Source: Azospirillum sp. B510 (GTDB lineage: Bacteria > Pseudomonadota > Alphaproteobacteria > Azospirillales > Azospirillaceae). From it: 64,000 bases of DNA. The notes under the pieces were generated by a model. It saw nothing but the letters and a program-made list of their open reading frames with translations, did no database searches and had not been told where the DNA came from. This document shows, in pieces, positions 1 to 7,819 of the stretch (position 1 is the stretch's first letter; every line of letters starts with the position of its first letter). The position numbers and the translations under genes were made by a program. The stretch is taken from positions 62,001-126,000 of the forward strand of contig NC_013854.1 in NCBI RefSeq assembly GCF_000010725.1, written 5' to 3'.

Positions 1-251
1 TGTGCCGCGTCCAACCGCTTGCCATCCATGCCCGCGAGGGCACAGACGGCGAGCAGCACCGACAGGTCGTCGGCGCCCAGGACAGGGCCACCGACGCGGA
101 GAACGGCGCCACCGTGGGTGGTCGTCAGGTCGAGGTGGCGGTTTCGGGCCGCCGTCCTCCCCCGCCGCGGTAGCGGCCGGAAAAGCGGCAGCCCCATGAG
201 CCCGGTGTCCACAAGGGCATACTCAGTCAACGTGAGGCGGGTGTCAGGCAT
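1..251 (-). CDS. IncQ-type replication initiator RepC-like protein (partial, C-terminus beyond the window)
   Basis: The ATG at 251-249 opens a frame that overlaps the end of the repA-like gene by eight bases and runs off the left edge (83 codons visible). It reads MPDTRLTLTEYALVDTG, then PLFRPLPRRG, a basic stretch, and GGPVLGADDLSVLLAVCALAG. The last block resembles the N-terminal region of RSF1010 RepC (a GADDL segment followed by a hydrophobic helix ending in AG), and RepC also directly follows RepA in RSF1010. RepC binds origin iterons to start replication. The match is from memory of the family and only about a third of the protein is visible. An unrelated plasmid or phage initiator remains possible. 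Confidence 0.65.
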   Translation of the reverse strand, partial: MPDTRLTLTEYALVDTGLMGLPLFRPLPRRGRTAARNRHLDLTTTHGGAVLRVGGPVLGADDLSVLLAVCALAGMDGKRLDAA

Positions 252-1206
252 AATCCCGCTCCCGCTTCTTCTTGCCGCCGTTGCCCTCGCGGGGGAGCGG
301 TGGATCTCTTCCTTCGAGCACACCCCCAGCTTCGCGGTACAGCCATTGGTCCGCTTGCGGGGGGGCGTAGTTGACCTTGGTCAGCGCGAATCGCACCCAA
401 CGCCGCCGCTCTTCCGGTGCGATGTTGCGCGCCTCGGCATCGTCGGCCGACATCGTGACGAGATTGCTCTGCCATCGTGCGTTGTCGGTGATCGCCGAGG
501 CTCCCCGCGCAGCTTGCTGATGGTCGCCTTGTCCGCCGAGGGACGCCGACTTGCTGGTGTGATGGAGCACGAGCCCGGCCGCACCGCACGCAGCGAGGAT
601 ACGCTCCAACTCGGCGAGCACCCGCCCCATGGCTGCGTTATCGTTTTCAGACAGCCCCGCCAAACACCGGTTCATTGTGTCGATTGTCACCAGCCGAGCG
701 CGTAGCTCCATGAGTTCCTGCTCCAACGTGAGCAGGTCCTCACTGGCCGTGAACCGGGTGCCGTTCCATTCCCCGAAGGAGAAGCCCCGGCCGTACACGC
801 TCTTGATGCGGAGCCGGGCCAGCACTTCGGGATCCGACAGAAGACCAGGGACGGCAGCGGCCACCGAATGGAGCCGGTGGGCCAGAATGTCGGGCGGGTC
901 CTCCGCGTTGACGATGACGACCGTGCCAACCGGCGGGTGCTCGCCATACAAGCCCCAGAAGTCGCGTCCGGCGGCAATGCTGATGGCCGTCTGAAGCGCG
1001 AGCATCGACTTGCCTGCGCCGCCGGGGCTTACCAGCATGCCCAGCGTTCCGACCAGCAAGCCCGGCACCACGAAGTCCAGTTCCGTGGGGTGACGGGAGA
1101 GGATCGCTGACACGTCCAAGTAGTCGGCGAACAGCTGGCGCGGAGGCAGGAGGAGATCGTCCTCCGCCTCCACGGTCAGCGCGGAGAGCATGGAGGGGCG
1201 CCTCAC
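244..1206 (-). CDS. RSF1010 RepA-like hexameric replicative helicase / AAA ATPase
   Basis: A 320-residue RecA-fold ATPase. Walker A is GGAGKS at residues 62-67 within VSPGGAGKSMLALQ, almost the same as RSF1010 RepA. Walker B is LVTIDT (172-177), followed by LHHTSK (214-219) and a DHQQAARG segment near 228-235, both typical of this helicase. RepA unwinds plasmid DNA as a ring hexamer during IncQ replication. I chose the GTG start at 1206-1204, whose GTGA overlaps the stop of the upstream gene; the ATG at 1191 is the alternative. The 3' end overlaps the repC-like start by eight bases, which suggests translational coupling. Some prophages and integrative elements carry similar RepA ATPases without replicating as plasmids. 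Confidence 0.82.
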   Translation of the reverse strand: MRRPSMLSALTVEAEDDLLLPPRQLFADYLDVSAILSRHPTELDFVVPGLLVGTLGMLVSPGGAGKSMLALQTAISIAAGRDFWGLYGEHPPVGTVVIVNAEDPPDILAHRLHSVAAAVPGLLSDPEVLARLRIKSVYGRGFSFGEWNGTRFTASEDLLTLEQELMELRARLVTIDTMNRCLAGLSENDNAAMGRVLAELERILAACGAAGLVLHHTSKSASLGGQGDHQQAARGASAITDNARWQSNLVTMSADDAEARNIAPEERRRWVRFALTKVNYAPPQADQWLYREAGGVLEGRDPPLPREGNGGKKKRERDYA

Positions 1207-1535
1207 GAAGCACCCCCCACACCCAGCATGGCGGCAGATTCCGGATCCCAGAGCCAGAGCCCTGCCGCGACGTGAATCCAGTCCTCGTCGCTCCACAGTA
1301 CGTGCCCGTGGATGACGAGGATGACACCGGGATCCGCAGCCTCGAAATCGACGCGGACGCTCTCGGGGCAGGAGGGTCCCTTTGCCCCAAGAGCCGCCAC
1401 GAGGCGACCGGACGCCTCACGCGCCGTTGCGCGAGCGGTAAAGTAGCTTTCGTCCGGCGAAGAGGCAAAAATGAACACACGAGCGGTGTCAAAGGAATCC
1501 AGATGACCCGTCGCCGTCAGCTTGGGGCGAGCCAT
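1203..1535 (-). CDS. Hypothetical protein of the element's replication operon
   Basis: A 110-residue protein starting MARPKLTATGHLDSF, with a VFIFASSPDES segment and a tryptophan-rich DEDWIHVAAGLWLWD segment near the C-terminus. I do not recognise a family. It begins three bases after the preceding small gene and its stop overlaps the GTG start of the repA-like gene, so it is translated as part of the same operon. RSF1010 also has two small regulatory genes (E and F) ahead of repA, but I see no clear sequence similarity to them. The function is unknown; regulation of or accessory to replication is a positional inference only. Confidence 0.6.
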   Translation of the reverse strand: MARPKLTATGHLDSFDTARVFIFASSPDESYFTARATAREASGRLVAALGAKGPSCPESVRVDFEAADPGVILVIHGHVLWSDEDWIHVAAGLWLWDPESAAMLGVGGAS

Positions 1536-1538
1536 GCT

Positions 1539-1832
1539 TCAGCCCTCCCCACGCTGACGGCGGGCAATCTGCTCCGCCTTGGTGGGACGGCCCCGGCGGG
1601 GCGCCGCCGGGACCGAGGACGGCTGAGCCTCGCCCGCCAAGCTGGCGACCCAGCCCGGCAGTTCCGCGACCAGGATATGGATGGCGCGGCCAATACGGAC
1701 ATGCGGCGGCGGCGCAGGAATCCCGCGCGGCCGCTTGTCCGGCTGCATGAACGATTTTTCGAGGACGTGTTTAGGAATCCCGGTCAGCACTGAGGCATCG
1801 GGAATCCGTACGGTAAGTGGCGTTGCCACCAT
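1539..1832 (-). CDS. Small putative DNA-binding protein, first gene of the replication operon
   Basis: A 97-residue basic protein. The N-terminal half (VRIPDASVLTGIPKHVLEKSF, roughly 7-27) reads like a winged or AlpA-type helix-turn-helix. The C-terminus has an RGRPTKAEQIARRQ tail, common in plasmid and phage regulators. I chose ATG 1832, preceded by GGCAGGTG, over a GTG at 1856. A perfect six-base inverted repeat (CCTGCC/GGCAGG, 1839-1844 and 1848-1853) sits just upstream. As first gene of the operon, behind the repeated TACGTATA motifs, it could be the autoregulator or an excisionase-like factor; this is inference. Confidence 0.55.
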   Translation of the reverse strand: MVATPLTVRIPDASVLTGIPKHVLEKSFMQPDKRPRGIPAPPPHVRIGRAIHILVAELPGWVASLAGEAQPSSVPAAPRRGRPTKAEQIARRQRGEG

Positions 1833-1911
1833 GGTGCACCTGCCAGCGGCAGGCACGCTTTAGTCGTGGCGTTTAACTGTTTTTAGGAATTCGGTTAACA
1901 GGACAGAGGAC

Positions 1912-1969
1912 TACGTATATCGGGGATTGCGGCGTTCGGATAGCGATTCACGGAATACGTATAGCGAGG
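1912..1969. promoter_or_regulatory. Repeated TACGTATA motifs, probable operator/promoter of the replication operon
   Basis: TACGTATATCGGGG (1912-1925) and TACGTATAGCGAGG (1956-1969) agree at 12 of 14 positions and start 44 bases apart, about four helical turns. The core is nearly palindromic (ATACGTAT). They lie upstream of the leftward operon, where a repressor such as the small basic first-gene product could bind. The functional reading is inference. Confidence 0.45.
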
Positions 1970-2116
1970 TCTGTGGTCGACTCTTCGCGGCCCTAGGCTG
2001 TCCCTATAAAGTTGAACCTCCCCAGAAGGTAGGCGAACTCATCCGAACCGTCAAGAGGATTATCCGTTTTTTCTGTTGACAAAGATGACGCACGTCTGGA
2101 CAGCCGAACATGGCTC

Positions 2117-2173
2117 TTGGACCAATTTGGACCACGAACCTCGAGTCGCCACGAACCTGCACGAATGTCCAAG
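2117..2173. repeat. Direct repeats next to the attachment site
   Basis: TTGGACCA occurs at 2117-2124 and 2127-2134 (ten bases apart), and CCACGAACCT at 2132-2141 and 2149-2158 (17 apart). TGTCCAAG at 2166-2173 is an inverted partial copy of the first motif. The cluster lies 70-125 bases from the tRNA core, the place expected for arm-type sites of a tyrosine integrase or excisionase. No binding protein is visible in the window. Confidence 0.45.
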
Positions 2174-2240
2174 AAACTCTAATATGCTGAAAGTAAACGA
2201 ATTTCTCAGAAAATCCAGTAAACCCAGTACCCCCAAAAGG

Positions 2241-2286
2241 GCTTCCCAAGCTTACGACGAGGGTTCGATTCCCTTCACCCGCTCCA
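2241..2286 (+). other. attR-type site: 3' fragment of tRNA-Gly(CCC)
   Basis: The sequence carries the anticodon loop TTCCCAA, the T-arm GAGGG-TTCGATT-CCCTT, the acceptor 3' strand CACCCGC, the discriminator T and an encoded CCA. A 5' acceptor strand GCGGGTG and a D-arm should lie near 2211, but the bases there do not match, so the tRNA is truncated at the anticodon stem. This is the usual crossover core when an element integrates into a tRNA 3' end and leaves a duplicate behind. It should not make a functional tRNA. Confidence 0.85.
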
Positions 2287-2488
2287 AACGCCGGATGCTC
2301 CGTCTTTGCATCCGCCGCTATGGCGCTTCCCTCTTGAAAACCCGGTTTTGAAAACGAGCGGTTCGTATCCATGGGAACGGACGGGCGCTCTCTTTCGCGT
2401 TGGGAATTCGCCGATGGGGTGGTTGCGGTGGTGGGCGGCGATCCTCGAAACTGGATGGGTCTTGTCCGCCAGCCGAAGGGAAAAGCCC

Positions 2489-2734
2489 ATGCCGCCGATC
2501 GAAAGAGCCCGCCGGCTGAGCCGGTCCCTGCAGGCGCGCTTCCGCATCGATCTGTTTTCCGCCCTTGTGGAGCGCGAGTTCGAGCGGCGTCTGGCGGAAA
2601 CCATTCTGGAGGCCGAGCGCGATGCCTACCGGCGCGGACGCGAGGACGGGCTGGCGGGGCTCGACAGCGGCCTGGCCAGTCCTGCGCGTCCGCAAGCGGC
2701 GGAACGGCCCGAAGGTCCGCCGATGACCATGTAA
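2489..2734 (+). CDS. Hypothetical protein, 81 residues
   Basis: A small, highly charged protein (MPPIERARRLSRSLQARF, then a helical EREFERRLAETILEAERDAYRRG stretch of about 25 residues) ending in a Pro/Ala-rich tail. I do not recognise the family. The ATG at 2489 follows a GAAGGGAAAAG purine-rich site. Upstream codons in the same frame run back to the tRNA fragment and look non-coding. It is the first chromosomal gene right of the element. The predicted amphipathic helix suggests a coiled coil or a nucleic-acid- or protein-binding role, which is unproven. Confidence 0.5.
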   Translation: MPPIERARRLSRSLQARFRIDLFSALVEREFERRLAETILEAERDAYRRGREDGLAGLDSGLASPARPQAAERPEGPPMTM

Positions 2735-2877
2735 GGTCCGTCACCCTGCCCCCAGCAGGCATAATGCCGGGAGTCCCGGCCGCCTCCGATCATCGCCGGC
2801 ACCTGCGGCCGGAGGGAACATTCGGCCCTGCGCCGGGGTTGTCGCAACGCAGGGGACGCACCGGAGGATTCGCCGCC

Positions 2878-3321
2878 ATGGAAAAGACCGAGATCGTCGA
2901 TACGCTCAACGAGCTGATCCGCATCGTCGAGGACAGCCATGAAGGCTACCGGCAGGCCGCCGAATCCGCCGAGGACGAGGATTTGAAGGCGCTGTTCAAC
3001 GACCTCGCCGCCCAGCGCGGCGCCATCGTCCGCGAGATCCAGCGGCTGGTCGCCGAACAGGGCGGGGCGCCGGACATGGGCGGCACCATGCTGGGCGGAG
3101 CCCACCGTTTCTTCCTGGAACTGAAATCGGCCGTGCTCGGCCATGATCGCGCCGCCATCATCACCGAGGTCGAACGTGGCGAAAGCGAATGCCTGCGCCG
3201 GTATGACGAGGCGATGGCGAAGGCGCTTCCGCTGCCGATCACCGCGGTGATCACCCAGCATCTGGCCCGCATCCGCGTCGACCGTGACCGCATGGCCGCC
3301 CTGCGCGGGGTGGTGGCGTGA
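2878..3321 (+). CDS. DUF2383 (PA2169-type) four-helix-bundle protein
   Basis: A 147-residue, mostly helical protein starting MEKTEIVDTLNELIRIVEDS, with a GYRQAAESAEDEDLKALF segment and a central MGGTMLGGAHRFF turn. This pattern belongs to the PA2169 family of ferritin-like four-helix bundles annotated DUF2383. The function is not established; some members are stress-related. GGAGG lies eight bases before the ATG. It is followed after about 150 bases by a small rightward gene, with an eight-base inverted repeat (CATCCGGC/GCCGGATG, 3426-3448) in the gap. No metal-binding EXXH pair is apparent, so I do not call it a ferritin. Confidence 0.7.
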   Translation: MEKTEIVDTLNELIRIVEDSHEGYRQAAESAEDEDLKALFNDLAAQRGAIVREIQRLVAEQGGAPDMGGTMLGGAHRFFLELKSAVLGHDRAAIITEVERGESECLRRYDEAMAKALPLPITAVITQHLARIRVDRDRMAALRGVVA

Positions 3322-3472
3322 TGGTGCGTCGCAGCATTGCGGGGGTGAAAAAGCGGGCGTAGGCTTTTTCCCGTGGACGCACCGCCCCGGTACGGCCACA
3401 GGGTCGCAGGGAAGCCCCTGCCGAGCATCCGGCTCCGGTGGCCGGATGTCCACTCCATCTGGACATGGATCG

Positions 3473-3712
3473 ATGAACAGCGACAAATCGAAAAACGCGG
3501 ATCCGGTCGGCGGCGATCTGGTGACGAAGGGAGCTTTCGCCCTCTATCACGCCGAGAACGCCCATCGCGTGTCCGAGTTCAAGAAGTCCCAGAATGCCGA
3601 AGCGGCGATCGCCGCTGATTTCGACGCCTACCGCACCCGCTATCTGCGGAAGTTCAAGGACATCTTCGACAGCTTGTCCGAACAGGGTCTGACCGTCACC
3701 CGCGCGGTGTGA
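3473..3712 (+). CDS. Hypothetical protein, 79 residues
   Basis: A small hydrophilic protein starting MNSDKSKNADPVGGDLVTKG, then FALYHAENAHRVSEFKKSQN and FDAYRTRYLRKFKDIFDSLSEQG. It has no membrane segment or signal peptide. Two short helices rich in aromatic and basic residues can be expected. I do not recognise it. The ATG was chosen because upstream codons in this frame run through a non-coding hairpin region. Neighbours are the DUF2383 gene and the large zinc-ribbon protein, neither of which indicates a function. Confidence 0.55.
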   Translation: MNSDKSKNADPVGGDLVTKGAFALYHAENAHRVSEFKKSQNAEAAIAADFDAYRTRYLRKFKDIFDSLSEQGLTVTRAV

Positions 3713-3834
3713 TCCGGCCAGGGGAACGGCGCCCGGCCCGGCGGCGAACCGCCGGGCGCCGCCGCCGCGGAGTCCGGCGCGAACAGCCCTGAAACGATTG
3801 GGAAAGTCACGGGGCCGCCGCTATACTGCGCGGC

Positions 3835-5535
3835 ATGGCCCGTATGCTGTTCCTCCGCGACATCGATGCCGACGTGCAACTGCGTTGCCGCAGTTGCGGA
3901 CATGGCGGCGTGCTGCCCCGTGCCATGCTGGAGCGGCGCTTCGGTCCCAACTACCCGGTCCTGTCCATCGCACCGCATTACCGCTGTTCGCGTTGTGACT
4001 CCCGCGACATCGAAAGCCGGCCGATCCTGGCTGTACCGCCGGCCGATTCCCAGATCGCCGCCAGCGACGAACCATCCTTCAACGCGCCGTTGGCGGCGCT
4101 GAACGGTCTGCTCGCATCGCTGCGCGGTGATGCCCCGGACAAGGCCGGGGATGGAGGGCCCGTGGATGGCAGGATGGAAGATCCGGATCCCGCCACTCCC
4201 CCGCCGCTATCCGCCGTTGTTCCCCTCCCCAGCCGTGGCAAGTCCCCGTCCGGGTTGCCGCTGTCCGAGTTGCCACTGTCGGACCTTGTCGCCGATGGCC
4301 CGGCGGAGGATGGGGCGGTTCCGTTGTGGGAGCCCGTCTCACTCGCCGACATGGCGGCGCGCCTCGGCCGCGCCGATCCGCCCGAGGCGGATTGCGACGA
4401 GGCGGGAGACGATGACGACCGGCCGGAACCGCTCCCCAGGGAGTCCGCCGAAGCCGTCCCTCCCGATGACGGGGACGACGAAACGCTGACGGCGATGCGT
4501 CGGCTGCTGGCGCGGGCCTATGAGGTCGATGAGGATCAGGACGATGCCGCGCTTGATCGGGATGACCGTTACGGCCAGGGCGCATATGGCCGGGAGGAGT
4601 TCGGTCAGGGGGAGGACGAGCCGCCGGTCTTCTCGCACAGGACGCTGGTGCGCCGGGATTTCCGGGATGACCATGCCGGCGCCGAGGCCGATCCCTGGCT
4701 GGACGGCCCTGACCCCGGCGAACGGGATGAGGATTTCGAGGCCGGGGATTTCAAAGACGGGGAGCCGGAGGACGAGGAACCGTCGGAAGAGGAGATCCTC
4801 TCCTTCGCCATCCGCGATCCGGAAAGGCCGGCCCCCGTCAACCGCCCGGCCAAGCCCGTATCGTCTCCGCCGGCCGCCGAGCCGCTGGATTTCGATCAGC
4901 ACCGTGCCGAACGCCGGGCCCTGCGTCCGCCACCGCCCGACGATGAGGAAGGGTTTGATCGGACCCTGGCCGCCCTGCGCTCGATGATCGAGGACGCGGC
5001 CAGTGAACCGGGCAATCACCCGACCGGTGAATTGGACGAGGATAAGGCGCCGCCGCCGCGCGGGGAGCCGCGTGGCGGCGGCAAGGCGGCCGACAAGCGC
5101 GCCTTCCGCACGGATGGCTTTCACGGGAATGAGGACGATCCGGTGGCGGAGACCGCCGGTCCGGACTTGGAGCTTTCCGGTTTTGACGCCCCCGACTTGG
5201 ACAGCCCGCAACCGGCTGGCCGCCGTTCCGCCCAGGAACGCGAGATCGAAGAGGCGATGAAGGCCCTGCGCGGGCTGATCGAGGAGGAGGTGCAGCAGCA
5301 GGCTCCGCCGCCCCCATCCCAGCCGCCATTTCCGCTCTCGCCGAAGCCCCGCACCGGCAAGGCGCGTCCGCGTGCGGCGGCGACACAGGACGCGGAGCCG
5401 CCGGAGGCTCGGCCGCCCGCCGCGCCGCAGGAGGAGGGAAAGGCCGCGAAGCCCGCCGGGGAGCCGACACCGCTCAGCAAGACCATCGCCGCCCTGCGCG
5501 GCATGCTGGAATTGGACGGCCGCCGCAAGCGTTGA
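3835..5535 (+). CDS. Acidic proline-rich protein with an N-terminal zinc ribbon
   Basis: A 566-residue protein of unknown function. The first 60 residues hold two CXXC pairs (RCRSCGH near 19-25 and YRCSRCDSR near 50-58), a treble-clef or zinc-ribbon arrangement. The rest is strongly acidic and proline-rich, probably disordered, and repeats a short helical module: LAALNGLLASL, LTAMRRLLARA, LAALRSMIEDA, MKALRGLIEEE and IAALRGMLELD. That gives five copies of a xxALRxxIEx-like motif spaced along the chain. It has no signal peptide or membrane segment. A long antisense frame covers most of it, but codon pattern and domain logic favour the plus strand. The repeated helices may be docking motifs for one partner; this is inference. 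Confidence 0.65.
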   Translation: MARMLFLRDIDADVQLRCRSCGHGGVLPRAMLERRFGPNYPVLSIAPHYRCSRCDSRDIESRPILAVPPADSQIAASDEPSFNAPLAALNGLLASLRGDAPDKAGDGGPVDGRMEDPDPATPPPLSAVVPLPSRGKSPSGLPLSELPLSDLVADGPAEDGAVPLWEPVSLADMAARLGRADPPEADCDEAGDDDDRPEPLPRESAEAVPPDDGDDETLTAMRRLLARAYEVDEDQDDAALDRDDRYGQGAYGREEFGQGEDEPPVFSHRTLVRRDFRDDHAGAEADPWLDGPDPGERDEDFEAGDFKDGEPEDEEPSEEEILSFAIRDPERPAPVNRPAKPVSSPPAAEPLDFDQHRAERRALRPPPPDDEEGFDRTLAALRSMIEDAASEPGNHPTGELDEDKAPPPRGEPRGGGKAADKRAFRTDGFHGNEDDPVAETAGPDLELSGFDAPDLDSPQPAGRRSAQEREIEEAMKALRGLIEEEVQQQAPPPPSQPPFPLSPKPRTGKARPRAAATQDAEPPEARPPAAPQEEGKAAKPAGEPTPLSKTIAALRGMLELDGRRKR

Positions 5536-5699
5536 AGCGGCCGTCCGGTCGTCTTCCGTCGCCGCCGCCCGGTCCGTTTCCGGTTTGGCAAACGTCCGGC
5601 GGCGTTGTGGGAAAAAAACGGAAAAGCCAGCGTCTGGGAAATCAGGGGCGAAGGCGATGGGGAGGCCGTCCTTTTCCCCGACTTCCCGTCCAGACAAGG

Positions 5700-5727
5700 A
5701 AAAGGGGCCGCCTCGCGGCAGCCCCCA
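5700..5727 (-). terminator. Rho-independent terminator of pckG
   Basis: Read on the minus strand, GGGGCTGCCGC-GAG-GCGGCCCC forms a hairpin with a two-base bulge (stem GCCGC/GCGGC plus GGG/CCC) and is followed by TTTT. It lies about 30 bases past the pckG stop codon. Confidence 0.6.
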
Positions 5728-5753
5728 TCCTTACCTGCGGGTACCCCAGCCGA

Positions 5754-7577
5754 TCAACCGATGCGCCAGACCTCCGGGCTGTCCTCCAGCCGCTTCAGCA
5801 CGGCGAGGCGCTGCTGCTCGATCTCCTCGGGCAGGCGGTCGCCGAAGCGGTTGAACAGTTCCTCCTGGTCCTTCGCCTCGGCCTCGGCCTCCTTGCGGTC
5901 GATGTCCATGATCTTGGCGAACTTGTCGGCCGGGAAGCTCAGGCCCGACCAGTTCAGATCCTGGTAGCGCGGGGAATAGCCGAAGGGCGACGCGGCGACG
6001 TCGGTGGCGCGGCCGCGGACGCGGTCGACGATCCACTTCAGCACGCGCATGTTGTCGCCGAAGCCCGGCCAGACGAACTTGCCGTTCTCGTCCTTGCGGA
6101 ACCAGTTGACGCGGTAGATGCGCGGCAGGCTCTCGATCTTGCCTTCCATCGACAGCCAATGGTTCCAGTAGTCGGCCATGTTGTAGCCGCAGAAGGGCAG
6201 CATGGCGAACGGGTCGCGGCGGATGGCGGCCTGGCCGACGGCGGCGGCGGTGGCTTCCGAACCCATGGTCGCCGCCCAATAGACGCCTTCGCGCCAGTTA
6301 TAGGCCTCGAACACCAGCGGGAAGGTCTTCGACAGGCGGCCGCCGAAGATGAAGGCGCTGATCGGAACGCCGGCCGGATCCTCCCAGGCCGGGTCGATCG
6401 ACGGGCATTGCGCCGCAGGCGCGGTGAAGCGGCTGTTCGGATGGGCGGCGGGACGGCCGCAGCCGGGTGCCCAATCCTTGCCCTGCCAGTCGATCAGGTG
6501 GGCCGGCACCTCGTCGGTCAGCCCCTCCCACCACACGTCGCCATCGTCGGTCAGGGCGACGTTGGTGAAGATGACATTGTGGTCCAGCGTCTTCAGCGCG
6601 TTCGGGTTCGACTTCACGCTGGTGCCGGGGGCGACGCCGAAGAAGCCGGCCTCCGGGTTGATGGCGCGCAGCGTGCCGTCGGGCTGCGGCTTGATCCAGG
6701 CGATGTCGTCACCGATGGTGCGGACCTTCCAGCCCTCGAACTCCTTGGGCGGGACCAGCATGGCGAAGTTGGTCTTGCCGCAGGCCGACGGGAAGGCGGC
6801 GCCGACATAGGTCTTCTCGCCGGCCGGGCTTTCCACGCCCAGGATCAGCATATGCTCGGCCAGCCAGCCCTGCTCGCGGCCCATCGCCGAGGCGATGCGC
6901 AGCGCGAAGCATTTCTTGCCGAGCAGCGCGTTGCCGCCATAGCCGGAGCCGTAGGAGACGATGCGGTGCTCCTCGGGGAAATGGACGATGTACTTGTTGT
7001 CGGCGTTGCAGGGCCAGGCGACGTCCTGCTGGCCCGGTTCCAGCGGGGCGCCGATCGAATGCAGGCAGGGGACGAAATCGCCGTCGCCCAGGATGTCCAG
7101 CACCTTCTGGCCCATGCGGGTCATCAGCCGCATGTTGACCGCGACATAGGGGCTGTCGGACAGCTGCACGCCGATATGCGCGATGTCGGAGCCCAGCGGC
7201 CCCATGCTGAACGGCACCACATACAGGGTGCGGCCGCGCATGCAGCCCTCGAACAGGCCGTCCAGCTTGGCCTTCATCTCCGCCGGATCCATCCAGTTGT
7301 TGGTCGGACCGGCTTCCTCGCGCGTCTTGGAGCAGATGTAGGTGCTGTCCTCGACACGGGCGACATCGCCCGGATCGGAGCGGCAGAGGAAGGAGTTGCG
7401 GCGCTTGGCCTCGTTCAGGCGGATGAAGGTGCCGGAGGCGACCATCTCGTCGCAGAGACGGTCATATTCCTCCTGCGATCCGTCGCACCAGTGAACCCGC
7501 TCCGGCTTGCATTTCAGCGCGATCTCCTCGACCCAGGCCAGGAGCTTCTTGTTCCGCGTCCGTGTGTTACCAGTCAT
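5754..7577 (-). CDS. pckG: Phosphoenolpyruvate carboxykinase (GTP)
   Basis: A 607-residue cytosolic gluconeogenic enzyme that converts oxaloacetate and GTP to phosphoenolpyruvate, GDP and CO2. The signature FPSACGKTN (262-270) is the GTP-class P-loop; the ATP class has a GTGKT loop instead. Substrate-side motifs [20 protein letters not shown] and [17 protein letters not shown] are present, and the length fits the class. The ATG at 7577 follows GAGAGGGA; an upstream in-frame extension reads as non-coding. The gene lies head to tail with the HugZ-like gene and close to chvI, a position held by ATP-type pckA in many rhizobia. That placement links it to ChvIG and PTS control of carbon flow. Confidence 0.93.
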   Translation of the reverse strand: MTGNTRTRNKKLLAWVEEIALKCKPERVHWCDGSQEEYDRLCDEMVASGTFIRLNEAKRRNSFLCRSDPGDVARVEDSTYICSKTREEAGPTNNWMDPAEMKAKLDGLFEGCMRGRTLYVVPFSMGPLGSDIAHIGVQLSDSPYVAVNMRLMTRMGQKVLDILGDGDFVPCLHSIGAPLEPGQQDVAWPCNADNKYIVHFPEEHRIVSYGSGYGGNALLGKKCFALRIASAMGREQGWLAEHMLILGVESPAGEKTYVGAAFPSACGKTNFAMLVPPKEFEGWKVRTIGDDIAWIKPQPDGTLRAINPEAGFFGVAPGTSVKSNPNALKTLDHNVIFTNVALTDDGDVWWEGLTDEVPAHLIDWQGKDWAPGCGRPAAHPNSRFTAPAAQCPSIDPAWEDPAGVPISAFIFGGRLSKTFPLVFEAYNWREGVYWAATMGSEATAAAVGQAAIRRDPFAMLPFCGYNMADYWNHWLSMEGKIESLPRIYRVNWFRKDENGKFVWPGFGDNMRVLKWIVDRVRGRATDVAASPFGYSPRYQDLNWSGLSFPADKFAKIMDIDRKEAEAEAKDQEELFNRFGDRLPEEIEQQRLAVLKRLEDSPEVWRIG

Positions 7578-7819
7578 ATCGTCCCTCTCGAAGGCTGGGC
7601 CGGTACCGTTGCGCTGGTCCGGCCGTTCTTTCGTCCGTTGTCGTGTCAGATGGACGGCGCCCGCCGCGTCAGCGGCGTGCCGGTCCGAACGGGCGGCCGG
7701 GCTGGATGCCCGCCGCGATGCGCCGCACCGGCGGGGTACGGCAACGATACGGGGCAAAAGGCGGTCCTGAGGCGACAGGTCTGGGGGCCGATGGCCCGGA
7801 CGGGAAACGGGTCGATCCG

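Larger units (their letters stand above)
1833..2240. other. Non-coding terminal region of the element
   Basis: About 400 bases with no convincing gene, more AT-rich than the flanks. It should hold the promoter of the leftward replication operon and, near the tRNA fragment, the recombinase arm sites. It contains the paired TACGTATA motifs and the TTGGACCA and CCACGAACCT direct repeats listed separately. A rightward open frame from 2076 to 2351 runs through the tRNA fragment and has no ribosome binding site, so it is not counted as a gene. Confidence 0.6.
1..2286. mobile_element. Right end of an integrated element carrying a plasmid-type replication module, ending at a tRNA-Gly 3' fragment
   Basis: The stretch holds a minus-strand operon with RSF1010-like RepA and RepC genes, then about 400 bases of repeat-containing non-coding DNA, then the 3' 46 bases of a tRNA-Gly(CCC) gene whose 5' half is missing. 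A lone tRNA 3' end beside replication genes is the usual footprint of a tyrosine-recombinase element inserted in a tRNA gene. The tRNA fragment reads rightward, so the intact tRNA and the integrase are expected to the left, outside the window. Chromosomal genes start just to the right. No integrase is visible here, so the element boundary is inferred from the tRNA fragment alone. Confidence 0.7.

Noticed and set aside
2241..2286. A functional tRNA-Gly gene
   Set aside because: The 5' acceptor strand and D-arm are missing, so it cannot fold as a tRNA.
2076..2351. A 91-codon plus-strand frame across the att site
   Set aside because: It crosses the tRNA fragment, lacks a ribosome site and has no recognisable domain.
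4339..5697. A 452-codon minus-strand frame opposite the zinc-ribbon protein
   Set aside because: The plus-strand protein has two CXXC pairs and repeated helical motifs; the antisense frame has no recognisable features.
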